64,000 bases of DNA from Alcanivorax sp. 24 (GCF_004360225.1 NZ_SNUA01000012.1:19859-83858); one strand, 5' to 3'. Positions 37,138 to 47,300 are shown, numbered from the stretch's first letter. A program made the numbers and translations. Notes: generated from the letters alone by a model not told the origin.

Positions 37138-38814
37138 TCAGGATGCGTTTTCTTCTTTCGCCCATTCCTGCTCTTGCAGCGCCCGCCACATCACCTTGCC
37201 GGTGGGAGAACGGGGCAACTCGTCGCGGAATTCAACGATCCGCGGCACCTTGTAAGCGGCCATCTCGTTCTTGCACCAGGTAATGATATCGTCCTCGCTG
37301 ACGTTATCTTTATCCTTGGCGTTCAAAACCACACAGGCTTTCACGGTCTCGCCACGACGCTCGTGCGGCGCGGAGATGATGCAGCATTCCTGGATGGCGG
37401 GGTGCCGGTACATCAGACTTTCCACTTCAGCGGGCCAGACCTTGAAGCCGGACGCGTTGATCATGCGCTTCACCCGGTCAACGATGAAGAAATAGCCCTC
37501 TTCGTCGTAGTAGCCCATGTCACCGGTACGGAAGAACCGCTTGCCGTCCAGTTCGATAAAGGCCTTCTCGGTTTCTTCCGGACGGTTCCAGTACCCCTGG
37601 AAGATCTGCGGACCGTGAGAAATGATTTCTCCCACTTCCCCAACCCCCAGCTCCTTGCCGGTGTCCTGATCGATGACGCGGGAATCCACGTCGAAGACCG
37701 GAATGCCCAGGCACTGCTTCTTGGGCTTCTCGGCGGGGTTGATGTGGGTGGCGGCGATGGTCTCGGAGAGGCCATACCCTTCGATGTAGCGCAGGCCGGT
37801 GAGCTTGAACAACTTGTCGGAGACCGCTTCCGGCATGGCCGCGCCACCGCCACCAATATTCTGCAGGCTGGACAGATCGAACGATTCCACCTCCGGATCG
37901 GACAGCAGATCGATGGCCATGGTGACGATGTTGGTCCAACTGGTGACCTGGTAACGCTGAATCAGGGTGGCCGCGGTGCGGCGATCCCAGCGCGTCATCA
38001 ACACGATACAGGCGCCGGTGTAGATGGGCCCGTTCATGGCGCCCTGCATGCCGGTGACATGGAAGTACGGGAGAGTGGAGAGAATGATGCCCTCACTGCC
38101 GCCGCCGGAGCGCCAGGCCACGCCGTGCACGCAGGTGGCCATCACCGACCGGTGGGTATGCATGCAGCCTTTGGGGGCACCGGTGGTCCCGGAACTGTAG
38201 GGGAACACCGCCAGATCGTCCGGTCCCACCAGCAGCTCGCCGGGTGTCTTGCCAGCCTCGATGGCGTCGCGCCAGGCGATCGCGCCTTCGGTTTGCAGGG
38301 GCTGCGCCGGAGCCCGCACTTCCGCGGGAAGGTCCAGATCGGTTTGCGGATCAATGTAGTCGCTGTAGGACGCCACGATGACGTGACGCAGCTCCCGGGT
38401 ACCGATCAGAGGCGCGATATTGGCGAACACTTCCTGCGCCGCCAGCGTCACCGTGGCCTGGGTGTCTTCCAGGTAGTGTTCCAGTTCCGCCGTGCGGTTC
38501 ATCGGGTTGATCGGCACGACGATGGCGTTGGCGCGCAGAATGGCGTAGTAACCGATAATGAATTGAGGAGCGTTCTGCATGTACAGCAGCACGCGGTCAC
38601 CTTTGTCCACGCCCAGCGATTGCAGGTAGCCGGCCAGAGCGTCCACCTGGCGCTTCAGTTCCCGGTAGGTGATGGTATGGTCGTAATAAATGATGGCCGG
38701 TTTTTCCGGATAGCGCAGCGCGGAGACATCAAGGTTGGTGCAGAGGCTGGTTTCCGGAATGGTCAGGTGATGCGGCAGGTTTTCAGGCCAAACGGCAAAA
38801 TGCCGATCAAACAT
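37138..38814 (-). CDS. AMP-dependent acyl-CoA ligase
   Basis: This 558-residue adenylate-forming ligase starts at 38814 (MFDRHFAVWPENLPHHL), preceded by GGGAGAG. Key motifs are the P-loop YSSGTTGAPKGCMHTH near 200, EGYGLSET near 340, FRTGDMGYYDEEGYFFIVDR near 430 and the catalytic-lysine segment PRSPTGKVMWRAL near 540. It makes acyl-CoA with release of AMP and pyrophosphate. It resembles fatty-acid or aromatic-acid ligases, and the adjoining Liv transporter suggests coupled uptake and activation of a carboxylate. An in-frame extension to 39045 is unlikely. Confidence 0.92.
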   Translation of the reverse strand: MFDRHFAVWPENLPHHLTIPETSLCTNLDVSALRYPEKPAIIYYDHTITYRELKRQVDALAGYLQSLGVDKGDRVLLYMQNAPQFIIGYYAILRANAIVVPINPMNRTAELEHYLEDTQATVTLAAQEVFANIAPLIGTRELRHVIVASYSDYIDPQTDLDLPAEVRAPAQPLQTEGAIAWRDAIEAGKTPGELLVGPDDLAVFPYSSGTTGAPKGCMHTHRSVMATCVHGVAWRSGGGSEGIILSTLPYFHVTGMQGAMNGPIYTGACIVLMTRWDRRTAATLIQRYQVTSWTNIVTMAIDLLSDPEVESFDLSSLQNIGGGGAAMPEAVSDKLFKLTGLRYIEGYGLSETIAATHINPAEKPKKQCLGIPVFDVDSRVIDQDTGKELGVGEVGEIISHGPQIFQGYWNRPEETEKAFIELDGKRFFRTGDMGYYDEEGYFFIVDRVKRMINASGFKVWPAEVESLMYRHPAIQECCIISAPHERRGETVKACVVLNAKDKDNVSEDDIITWCKNEMAAYKVPRIVEFRDELPRSPTGKVMWRALQEQEWAKEENAS

Positions 38815-39068
38815 GCTAACTCTCCCTACGATTCGACTGTGGCGACATAGACCACTTTTTTCTTGGGGCCCGCGTCTTGGAGGCTGGTACCCGCTTGTTG
38901 TTGCTGCGTACGCAACAGGTGATACGACGAAACCGCCACTCCCGCCGGGAGCGGAAATGCTTCGGAATACGTCGCTAACCTTCGGCGACCGGGGCGCTTT
39001 CGAACTCCATGGCCCGCCAAATGGAATAGCCGGAGAATCTGACACGCGCCCCGCGGGGCGTCAATACT

Positions 39069-39090
39069 ATTTCGGAATATGGTTTCATAT
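39069..39090. promoter_or_regulatory. Putative operator upstream of the acyl-CoA ligase gene
   Basis: ATTTCGGAA, 5 bp, then TTTCATAT lies about 255 bp before the ligase start. It shares the left half and most of the right half with 32002-32023. The region between (38815-39068) shows no gene that I can support. Confidence 0.5.
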
Positions 39091-39130
39091 TTTCGGCGGC
39101 GAATGATCTGACGGGCGCGCCCATACACTG

Positions 39131-39201
39131 ATTCGCTGCCAAGACAGCCTCCCACAGCGGCTCCGTAGCTGCCTCCGTGGGAAGCGAGCTTGCTCGCGAA
39201 T
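39131..39201. repeat. Single REPIN element
   Basis: ATTCGCTGCCAAGACAGCCT leads into CCCACAG; GTGGGAAGCGAGCTTGCTCG then CGAAT closes the hairpin. The right arm is the form common in Pseudomonas REP sequences. It lies between co-directional minus-strand genes, 8 bp past the SurE-like stop. Confidence 0.87.
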
Positions 39202-39209
39202 ACAACCAC

Positions 39210-39998
39210 TCAGTCCTGCCCGGCCAGTGGCCACTCTCCTTTCTCCCACAATGCATCGGCCAGATCCTCATCGCAGCGGGACGGCCGCAGCGGCATCACC
39301 GACACACGCCCATCACGCAGTGCCACCACATCGGACTGCGGATGATCGATGGAATCCGGGTCGCGCTCAAAGGAGAGCCAGTGATAGGAAAGATTGCGGC
39401 CGTCACGGCCAGCCATCAGCCGGGCCCGGCGGATGCTGCCCGGCACCTGGCGGGTGATGCGATTACCCTCGATTTCCGCCACCGGCAGATCGGGGAAGTT
39501 GAGGTTCCAGCAGCAATGCTCGGTGTGACGCTCCCATAATTGCCGGATCAGTCCCGCCGCCAGCTCACTCACTGGTGCGTAATTGATGGCACTCCGATCC
39601 AGAAACGCCTGGCTCAGCGCCACGCCAGGCAACCCCAGATGGGCCGCCGCCAGCACCGCGCCAACGGTACCGGAGTACATCACCGAGTCACTCAGATTGG
39701 CGCCACAGTTAACCCCGGACAGCACCAGATCCGGGGGCGTTTCCTCCAACCATTCAGCCATGGCGAACAGGACGCAGTCCGCCGGCGTGCCGGAAACGGC
39801 ATAGCGGCGCTCGCCGTGGTGGTAGACCCGCAACGGACTGTGCAGGGAAATACTCTGCCCCACCCCGCTTTGATCATGTTCCGGCGCCACCACCCAGACC
39901 TCCTCGGCCAGTTCCCCGGCGATCACCTCGGCCACTTTCAGGCCCGGGGCGTCGATGCCATCGTCGTTGGTGAGAAGGATACGTTGGAAAGGCTTCAT
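39210..39998 (-). CDS. surE: SurE-family 5'/3'-nucleotidase
   Basis: This 262-residue metal-dependent phosphatase has the SurE metal motif ILLTNDDGIDAPG at 7-19 and VVAPEHDQSG, VSGTPADCV and LSGVNCGANL for the nucleotide site. It releases phosphate from nucleoside monophosphates. It lies outside the usual surE-pcm-rpoS context, so it is probably a paralogue of the housekeeping enzyme (inference). It is transcribed alone, followed by a REPIN. Confidence 0.9.
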   Translation of the reverse strand: MKPFQRILLTNDDGIDAPGLKVAEVIAGELAEEVWVVAPEHDQSGVGQSISLHSPLRVYHHGERRYAVSGTPADCVLFAMAEWLEETPPDLVLSGVNCGANLSDSVMYSGTVGAVLAAAHLGLPGVALSQAFLDRSAINYAPVSELAAGLIRQLWERHTEHCCWNLNFPDLPVAEIEGNRITRQVPGSIRRARLMAGRDGRNLSYHWLSFERDPDSIDHPQSDVVALRDGRVSVMPLRPSRCDEDLADALWEKGEWPLAGQD

Positions 39999-40084
39999 GG
40001 TGGCTCCTGTATTGTCCGAATTCTTGTGTACCGTCCGCTCCTATGCTGTGCGGTCGGCGTGAAGCGATGATGACGCCGTTGGCG

Positions 40085-41143
40085 CTACTGGTGAGTACGG
40101 GCGATTTGCCAGCCACGTTCGGCCATCAACCCGGCCCGTTTGCCCACTTCCAGCGCATCGCGGTTGCTGGCGTTGCCCTGCAGCGCGCGAGCATAAACCC
40201 CTTGCAGGATCGCCGCGGTACGGAACAGCGCGAAAGCCAGAAACACCGGCCAGTCGTTGATGCCATCGCGACCGCAACCACGACAGTAACGCTCCAGCAA
40301 GGCATGCTCGTCGGGAATACCGCGCTCGCCCAGATCCAGACCATCCAGACCACGCACGCCCTGAATACCATGGGGCAAATGGTACGGCAGGCAGAAGTAA
40401 GCCAGATCCGCCAGCGGATGCCCAATAGTGGCCAGCTCCCAGTCCAGCACCGCCACGACTTCAGGCCGATCCGGGGCCAGCAGCAGGTTACCCATGCGGA
40501 AGTCGCCATGGGCAATGGCGGCGCTGCCGTCTTCGGGAATGTGTTCCTCAAGCCAGTCGATCAAGTTATCCATGGCCGGCAGATCATCGGTCTTGGAAGC
40601 TTCATATTGCGCCCGCCAGCGCTTCACCTGCCGCGCCACATACCCTTGAGGACGTCCAAAATCCTCCAAACCGGCGGCCTTGTAGTCAACGCTATGTAGT
40701 TTGGCCAGCGTGTCCACCATGGCTTCATGGACGGCACGGCGTTGCTGATCAGTGGGCAGGCATTCCAGCAACGGCTCGGAAAACACGCGTCCGGGCACGT
40801 AATCCATGACATAAAAGCTGGTACCAATAACGTCATCGTCCTCGCAGAGCGCGCGCATGGCCGGCACCGGCACATCGCTGTGCTCGCCCAGCGCTTTCAT
40901 CACGCGGTATTCGCGGTCCACCTGATGCGCTGACGGCAATACCTTCCCCGGTGGTTTTTTGCGCAGCACATAACGGCGCTCACCGCTTTCCAGAAGGTAG
41001 GTGGGGTTGGACTGTCCGCCCTGGAATTGCCGCACCCGTAACGTTCCGGCCAGCAGTCCGGCCTGCTCCAGATACCCGGCCAGACGTGATTCATCGAAAC
41101 GATGCGCCTCAAGAACCGGCACCAGTTCCGGTTGACCTTCCAT
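40085..41143 (-). CDS. APH-fold phosphotransferase-family protein (ACAD10/11 N-domain-like)
   Basis: This 352-residue protein from the start at 41143 (MEGQPELVPVLEAH, GAGG upstream) has the aminoglycoside-phosphotransferase fold. YVLRKKPPGKVLPSAHQVDR holds the ATP-binding lysine, HGDFRMGNLL the catalytic Asp, and VLDWELATIGHPLADL the metal-binding Asp. Homologues accompany acyl-CoA dehydrogenases and correspond to the N-terminal domain of ACAD10/11, which phosphorylates 4-hydroxyacyl-CoA. A similar role in hydroxy-acid breakdown is plausible but not shown; antibiotic resistance is unlikely. Confidence 0.87.
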   Translation of the reverse strand: MEGQPELVPVLEAHRFDESRLAGYLEQAGLLAGTLRVRQFQGGQSNPTYLLESGERRYVLRKKPPGKVLPSAHQVDREYRVMKALGEHSDVPVPAMRALCEDDDVIGTSFYVMDYVPGRVFSEPLLECLPTDQQRRAVHEAMVDTLAKLHSVDYKAAGLEDFGRPQGYVARQVKRWRAQYEASKTDDLPAMDNLIDWLEEHIPEDGSAAIAHGDFRMGNLLLAPDRPEVVAVLDWELATIGHPLADLAYFCLPYHLPHGIQGVRGLDGLDLGERGIPDEHALLERYCRGCGRDGINDWPVFLAFALFRTAAILQGVYARALQGNASNRDALEVGKRAGLMAERGWQIARTHQ

Positions 41144-41177
41144 AAGGAACCTCAAATCAAATCGGCGCTAACACGCC

Positions 41178-41249
41178 ATTCGCTGCTAAAGCAGCTTCCC
41201 ACAGCGGCATGAGTAGCCCTCTCTGTGGGAAGCGAGCTTGCTCGCGAAT
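41178..41249. repeat. Single REPIN element
   Basis: ATTCGCTGCTAAAGCAGCTT leads into CCCACAG; CTGTGGGAAGCGAGCTTGCT then CGCGAAT closes the hairpin. It lies between the start of the APH-fold gene and the stop of the SDR gene, both minus strand. The remaining 80 bp before the SDR stop hold nothing assignable. Confidence 0.87.
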
Positions 41250-41332
41250 TGAGCCAGGCGCCCAATCCGCGAAAATTGACCCGACAGCAGTGATCCACAA
41301 GCCGCGATTGGCTCACAAGCGTGCCGCCGCCA

Positions 41333-42097
41333 TCAACAAATGGTTTCGCCGCCATCCGCCACGATGGTCTGCCCGGTCACGTAGGCACTGGCCGCGCTGG
41401 ACAGGAATAACGCCACCCCGGCGATGTCCACCGGATCGCCAATACGGCGCACCGGGGTGCGCTCCTCGGCACGCTGGCGGCGGACCGGGTCTTCCACCAG
41501 GGCCTTGGCGAAATCGGTGCGCACCAGACCGGGGGCGATGGCGTTGACACGAATGTTCTTCGGCCCCCATTCCACCGCCAGGTTACGAGCCAGCGCGGCT
41601 TCCGCCGCCTTGGATACCCCGTAGGTACCAATCACGGTATTGCCTCGCAGGCCGGCGATGCTGGAAATGATCACCACGTTACCGCCGCCATTCTCCGCCA
41701 TGATCGGCAACACCCGATTGCACAGCCAGAACGTGCCCTTGACGTTGGTATCGAGAATCTTGTCCCAGGCCTCATCGCTGACTTCCGCGGTGGGGCCATA
41801 AACCGGGTTGGTGGCGGCGTTACAGACCAGAATATCGATCTTGCCGAAGGCGGAAAGGGTTTCATCCACCAGATTCATCAAGTCGTCCTTGCTGCCCACG
41901 TTACAGGGCACGGCAATGGCCTCATGGCCTTCCGCCTTGATTGCCTCGCACACTTCATGGCAAGGCTCCGGCTTGCGACTGGAGATCACCACCCTGGCAC
42001 CAGCACGGGCCATTTCCTCGGCGATGGCTTTACCAATACCCCGGGTGGATCCGGTGATCAGAGCGACTTTTCCCGTGAGATCAAACAGTTTACTCAT
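41333..42097 (-). CDS. SDR-family oxidoreductase (DHRS4/FabG-like)
   Basis: This 254-residue classical SDR has the cofactor motif TGSTRGIG (15-22), CNAATNP in the NNAG position, the SSIAGL serine and catalytic YGVSKAA. The ending GQTIVADGGETIC is normal. It would oxidise or reduce a hydroxy or keto group with NAD(P). It lies downstream of an ATTTCG dyad and of the APH-fold gene's operon direction; pathway unknown. Confidence 0.88.
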   Translation of the reverse strand: MSKLFDLTGKVALITGSTRGIGKAIAEEMARAGARVVISSRKPEPCHEVCEAIKAEGHEAIAVPCNVGSKDDLMNLVDETLSAFGKIDILVCNAATNPVYGPTAEVSDEAWDKILDTNVKGTFWLCNRVLPIMAENGGGNVVIISSIAGLRGNTVIGTYGVSKAAEAALARNLAVEWGPKNIRVNAIAPGLVRTDFAKALVEDPVRRQRAEERTPVRRIGDPVDIAGVALFLSSAASAYVTGQTIVADGGETIC

Positions 42098-42324
42098 CGT
42101 TATTCTCCTGTTCCGGTCTTTTTCCGGTCACGACGGCGGCAATGGACGAAGCCCTGGAAACGACTTGGCCTGGCGGTTCCAGGCACGTATTGTGTTGCCG
42201 GCATGGCTTTGTTTTATCGGTTGATGCCCGGGCAGCCAAGGCAATTCGCCACCAGCCCGGCGGGCATCCGGCACTGTCCGTGCGGGGGCAAAGAATGTGA
42301 CACGCTGCTTGGATCGCGTCAATT

Positions 42325-42347
42325 ATTTCGAAATTACGTTCCGAAAT
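42325..42347. promoter_or_regulatory. Operator-like dyad upstream of the SDR gene
   Basis: ATTTCG (42325-42330) and CGAAAT (42342-42347) form a symmetrical dyad around 11 bp. It is the most symmetrical of five similar sites. It lies about 230 bp upstream of the SDR start and just past the TetR-type gene. Confidence 0.5.
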
Positions 42348-42359
42348 CAGAAAGGCAAA

Positions 42360-43007
42360 TCAGGAAGGAGAATCCGGACATCCGGAAATGGAGGGGCACA
42401 GTTTCAGCGTATTGAGATAACAGTCCACATGGTGGGCGGCTTCCTGCTCAAGATCAAAGGTCTCCGGGATCAGCAACCAGACATAAAGAAGGCCGCACAC
42501 TTGCACATGCAGCAGGTTAACGGCACGCTCGATATTCAGGCTTTCCGACAGCTGCCCGCGCTCGATTGCGCGACCGAGGATGGTCCGCATGGACCTGGAG
42601 GCTTCCAGAAAGGATTCCTTCTGACGGGTCATCAGGGGGTCGGTTTCCACAGTAAATTCACATTTTTGGAATATGATCTCCAATACCCGCCGACGGCTTG
42701 GATCACGGACGGTCTCACAGAGCATATAGATCAGAAACTCCCGCAGGCGTCCCAGCGGGTCCTTCTCTTCAGGGTGCTCCGCCCGCTGCGCCAGAGCCTC
42801 GAGTGGCAAACGCTTCCGCTCCAGCATGGCGGCGAAAACATCGTGTTTGTTTTTGAAATGCCAATAAATGGCGCCACGAGTGAACCCCGCCGCGCTGGCA
42901 ATGTCATTCAAGGAGGTCCTCGATACACCTTTTTCGTGAAAGACGCGTTCCGCCGCGTCGAGTATCTGCTCACGGGTCTCCTGAGCTTCCGCCTTGGTGC
43001 GCCTCAT
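42360..43007 (-). CDS. TetR-family repressor, AcrR/TtgR-type
   Basis: This 215-residue protein from ATG 43007 (MRRTKAEAQETREQIL; AGGAG upstream) has an N-terminal helix-turn-helix with LNDIASAAGFTRGAIYWHF, very like AcrR/TtgR/MexR2-type pump repressors. The C-terminal ligand domain fits AcrR. It is divergent from acrA with a near-exact AcrR operator in between, so it very probably represses the pump and itself and is released by hydrophobic ligands. A start at 43052 would lie within the operator and is rejected. Confidence 0.92.
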   Translation of the reverse strand: MRRTKAEAQETREQILDAAERVFHEKGVSRTSLNDIASAAGFTRGAIYWHFKNKHDVFAAMLERKRLPLEALAQRAEHPEEKDPLGRLREFLIYMLCETVRDPSRRRVLEIIFQKCEFTVETDPLMTRQKESFLEASRSMRTILGRAIERGQLSESLNIERAVNLLHVQVCGLLYVWLLIPETFDLEQEAAHHVDCYLNTLKLCPSISGCPDSPS

Positions 43008-43042
43008 GGCCGGACTCCTGTGATTCAGTCGGTGAGAGAACC

Positions 43043-43068
43043 ATACATACATCTACGAATGTATGTAT
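43043..43068. promoter_or_regulatory. AcrR-type operator between regulator and RND genes
   Basis: Two perfectly complementary 10-bp arms, ATACATACAT (43043-43052) and ATGTATGTAT (43059-43068), flank CTACGA. E. coli AcrR binds a palindrome with the same TACATACAT / ATGTATGTA half-sites and 6-bp centre. The site lies 36 bp before the repressor start and about 100 bp before acrA. Confidence 0.92.
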
Positions 43069-43166
43069 ACTCTTTTCGCTTTTATGTAATTATCGGGTAT
43101 CCGCGCTTTCTCGCCGTAACGGAAGCAACCAAAATTCATTGATTTTCATAGGAAACCGAGGTTTCT

Positions 43167-44366
43167 ATGCGCGCACGATCGGTCCATTTTTCTGTCCTTT
43201 TCTTTTTTGCCCTCGCCCTGACCGCCTGCGGAAACGACGCGCCTCAGCAGCAAGGTGCCGGCGGCGCGGCACAGGTGGGTTTCATCACGGTCAAATCGGA
43301 GCCCTATACCGTCGTTAACGAGCTGCCTGGCCGCACCACCCCTTACGAGGTGGCGGAAATCCGTCCCCAGGTGAGCGGGATCATCAAGGAACGCCTGTTC
43401 GATGAAGGCGCCGAGGTCGAAGCCGGCCAGGTGCTCTACCGCATCGACGATCGCCAATTCAAGGCGGCACTGGCCAGCGCCCAGGCCGATCTGGCCAGCG
43501 CCCGGTCCACGCTGGAGTCCAACCAGCTGCTGGCCGAGCGCTATAAGAAGCTGGTGGAGGCGAACGCGGTGAGCCGCCAGGAGTACGACAACGCCCAGGC
43601 CAGCCTGGCTACCAACAAAGCGCGGATCGCCGCCGCTCAGGCCGCGGTGGAAACCGCTCGCCTGAACCTGGATTACGCCAGCGTCAAGGCGCCGATCTCC
43701 GGACGCATCGGCCGTTCCAGCGTTACCGCCGGCGCTCTGGTCACCGCCAACCAGAGCCAGGCGCTGGCCACCATTCGCCAGTTGGATCCGATCTATGTGG
43801 ACCTCACCCAGTCCGCCCGTGAGTTGCGCCAACTGCGCGTGGCCATGGAAAGCGGACAGTTGGAACAAGTCGGCGAAGACAAGGCGCGCGTCACTCTGGT
43901 ACTGGAGGACGGTACCGAGTACGACCAGAACGGGACCCTGCAGTTCTCGGAATACGCCGTCGATGAAAGCACCGGCTCGATCACCCTGCGCGCCCTGTTC
44001 CCCAATCCCGAAGGCGATCTGCTGCCCGGTCTGTTCGTACGCGCCAAGCTGCCTCAGGGACAACGTGACAACGCCATCCTGGTGCCACAGAAAGCGGTCA
44101 CTCGTGATCCGCAGGGCACCGCCAGCGCCCTGGTCATCGGCGACAACAACACGGTGGAAAAACGTCAGGTGGAAACCGTGCGCACGGTGGGCAACCGCTG
44201 GTTGATCGGCGAGGGTCTCGCCGCCGGCGACAAACTGATCGTCGACGGCCTGCAGAAAATCGGCCCCGGCATGCCGGTGGAAGGTGTGGACGTCGAGGCG
44301 CAACAACAGCAAGCGCAGCAAACCCAGGCCCAGGACAACGGCCCGAATAACGCCAACGCCGAGTAA
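43167..44366 (+). CDS. acrA: RND efflux periplasmic adaptor (AcrA/MexA-like lipoprotein)
   Basis: This 399-residue adaptor has a lipoprotein signal (LALTACGND; lipidated Cys near residue 21), an HlyD-type barrel-sandwich domain, a long alpha-hairpin (about 95-170) and a beta-barrel domain. The glutamine-rich tail (QQQQAQQTQAQ) is typical of MexA/TtgA. It links the AcrB-type pump to the outer-membrane channel and starts a three-gene operon, with GAGG before the ATG. Confidence 0.93.
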   Translation: MRARSVHFSVLFFFALALTACGNDAPQQQGAGGAAQVGFITVKSEPYTVVNELPGRTTPYEVAEIRPQVSGIIKERLFDEGAEVEAGQVLYRIDDRQFKAALASAQADLASARSTLESNQLLAERYKKLVEANAVSRQEYDNAQASLATNKARIAAAQAAVETARLNLDYASVKAPISGRIGRSSVTAGALVTANQSQALATIRQLDPIYVDLTQSARELRQLRVAMESGQLEQVGEDKARVTLVLEDGTEYDQNGTLQFSEYAVDESTGSITLRALFPNPEGDLLPGLFVRAKLPQGQRDNAILVPQKAVTRDPQGTASALVIGDNNTVEKRQVETVRTVGNRWLIGEGLAAGDKLIVDGLQKIGPGMPVEGVDVEAQQQQAQQTQAQDNGPNNANAE

Positions 44367-44378
44367 TCGGGGAGCAAC

Positions 44379-47300
44379 ATGGCCAATTTCTTTATTGATC
44401 GACCCATTTTCGCCTGGGTGATCGCCATCGTTCTGATGATGGCGGGCGCCCTGGCGATCAATACTTTGCCGGTGGAACAGTACCCCACCGTGGCACCGCC
44501 GGAAGTCACTATCGAGGCCACCTACCCGGGGGCTTCGGCGAAAGCGGTGGAAGATTCGGTGACGCAGGTTATCGAGCAGCAGATGAACGGCATCGATAAC
44601 CTGCTGTACATGTCTTCCACCAGTGATTCCTCCGGTAACGCGCAGATCATCCTGACCTTCGCCGCCGGTACCGATCCGGATATCGCCCAGGTCCAGGTGC
44701 AGAACAAACTGCAACTGGCCACCCCGCGCCTGCCCCAGGTGGTGCAACAGCAAGGGGTGCAGGTGAGCAAGTCCTCCGACACCTTCCTGATGGTGGTGGC
44801 GTTCAACTCCAAATCCGGCGAACTGGACAACGCCGCCCTCGCCGATTATGTGGCGGCCAACATCCAGGATCCGATCAGCCGGGTGCAAGGCGTGGGTACC
44901 ACCCAGCTGTTCGGCACCCAGTACGCCATGCGGGTCTGGCTCGACTCCCAGAAAATGACCGAGTTCGGTTTGACCGCGGCGGACGTCACCCAGGCGATCA
45001 CGGTGCAGAACAACCAGATCACCGGTGGCCAGATTGGCGGCAACCCGGCGGTGGAAGGTCAGCAACTGAGCGCTTCCATCATCGTGCAGACCTTGCTGCA
45101 GACCCCGGAGGAATTTGGACGGATTCTGCTGCGCGTCAACGATGACGGCTCCCAGGTACGGCTCAAGGACGTCGCCAACATCGAGTTCGGCAAGGAAAGC
45201 TACGATATCACCGGGCGTTACAACGGCACTTCCGCCACCGGCCTGGGGATCAACCTGGCTACCGGCGCCAATGCTCTGGATACCGCCGAACGGGTGAAAT
45301 CCACGCTCGACGATCTGAGTCAGTTCTTCCCCGAAGACATGCAGATGGATTTCCCCTACGACACCACGCCGTTCGTGGAAATTTCCATCATGGAGGTGGT
45401 GAAGACCCTGTTTGAGGGGATTCTGCTGGTGTTCCTGGTGATGTACCTGTTCCTGCAGAATTTCCGCGCCACCCTGATCCCCACCATCGCCGTTCCGGTG
45501 GTGTTGCTGGGGACCTTCGCGGTGCTGTTCGCCTTCGGCTTCTCGATCAATACCCTGACCATGTTCGGCATGGTGCTGGCCATCGGTCTGCTGGTGGACG
45601 ACGCCATCGTGGTGGTGGAAAACGTGGAACGGGTGATGGCGGAAGAGGGGCTGCCTCCCCGTGAGGCCACGCGCAAATCCATGGGACAGATCACCGGCGC
45701 TCTGGTCGGTATCGCCCTGGTGCTGTCCGCGGTATTTATCCCGATGGCCTTCTTCCCCGGTTCCACCGGTGCCATCTACCGCCAGTTCTCCATCACCATC
45801 GTTTCGGCCATGGTGTTGTCGGTGCTGGTGGCTTTGATCCTGACGCCGGCGTTGTGCGCCAGCATGCTCAAGCAGCAGGACGCCTCCCACGGCGACAAGA
45901 AGGGCTTCTTCGGCTGGTTCAATCGCAACTTTGATCGCGCCAGCCACGGCTATCACGACAAGGTGGAGAAAATTCTCGGCCGCCGTGGCCGCTATCTACT
46001 GATCTATGTGGCCGTGGTGGCGGTGCTGGCGTTCACCTTCACCCGTCTGCCCACCGCCTTCCTGCCGGAAGAGGACCAGGGCATCATGCTGGCGCAGGTT
46101 CAGTTGCCGGTCGGGGCCACCCAGGAGCAGACCATCGAAGTACTGAAGAAGATGGAGTACTACTTCCTGGAGGAGGAAAAAGACGCGGTGCAATCGATCT
46201 TCACCGTGGCCGGCTTCAGCTTCGCCGGTCGTGGACAGAACTCGGGGATCGCGTTCGTCCGGCTGCGGGATTGGGAGGATCGTGACCTCGGCACTGATGG
46301 CATCGATCAGATCATCGGCCGTGCCATGGGGTACTTCGGCGGCATCCGCGAGGCGATCATCTTCGCCTTGAACCCGCCGTCGATCCCGGCTCTGGGTGTG
46401 GCCAGCGGTTTCAACTTCCAGCTCCAGGACCGTGCCGGCCTGGGCCATGACGCCCTCAATCAGGCCATGGGCCAGTTGCTTGGTCAGGCCAACCAGGATC
46501 CGTCCATGGTACAGGTGCGTTACAACGGCCTGCCCGACGCGCCGCAGTACAAGGTCGATGTGGATCACCTGAAGGCACAGTCCATGGGTGTCTCCATCGC
46601 CGACATCAACAACACCATGTCGGTGGCCTGGGGTTCCACCTATGTCAATGACTTCCTCGATCGCGGCCGGATCAAGCGGGTCTATGTCCAGGGCGACGCG
46701 GAAGACCGCATGCTGCCGGAGGACATCGGCACCTGGTACGTGCGCAACAGCAATAACCAGATGGTGCCCTTCTCCAGCTTCGCCACTGGCGACTGGCAAT
46801 ATGGTCCGCAGCAACTGCAGCGTTACAACGGCGTATCCTCGGTGAACATCCAGGGTAATGCCATGCCCGGTTACAGCACCGGCGACGCCATGACCGCGCT
46901 GGAAGGCCTGGCCGCGGATCTGCCCGAGGGCTTCGGCTACGAGTGGACCGGCTTGTCCTACCAGGAACGTCAGTCCGGCAACCAGGCGCCGGCGCTGTAT
47001 GCGCTGTCCCTGATCGTGGTGTTCCTGTGTCTCGCCGCTCTGTACGAAAGCTGGTCGATTCCGTTCGCGGTGATGCTGGTGGTGCCCCTGGGTGTGATCG
47101 GCGCGGTCCTGTTCTCGCTGGGCCGGGGCCTGGAAAATGATGTGTTCTTCCAGGTCGGGCTGCTCACCACCATAGGGCTATCGGCGAAGAACGCGATCCT
47201 GATCGCCGAGTTCGCCAAGGACCTGGAGGATCAGGGCTACTCGTTGTGGAAAGCCACGCTGGAGGCCACACGAATGCGGCTGCGCCCGATCCTGATGACT

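Noticed and set aside
40085..41143. Aminoglycoside resistance gene
   Set aside because: The fold is shared, but motifs and neighbourhood fit the ACAD10/11-type kinase-like proteins found with fatty-acid genes.
43146..45956. Minus-strand open frame of 936 codons
   Set aside because: It is antisense to acrA and acrB, His/Gln/Gly-rich without recognisable domains, a common effect of GC-rich third positions.
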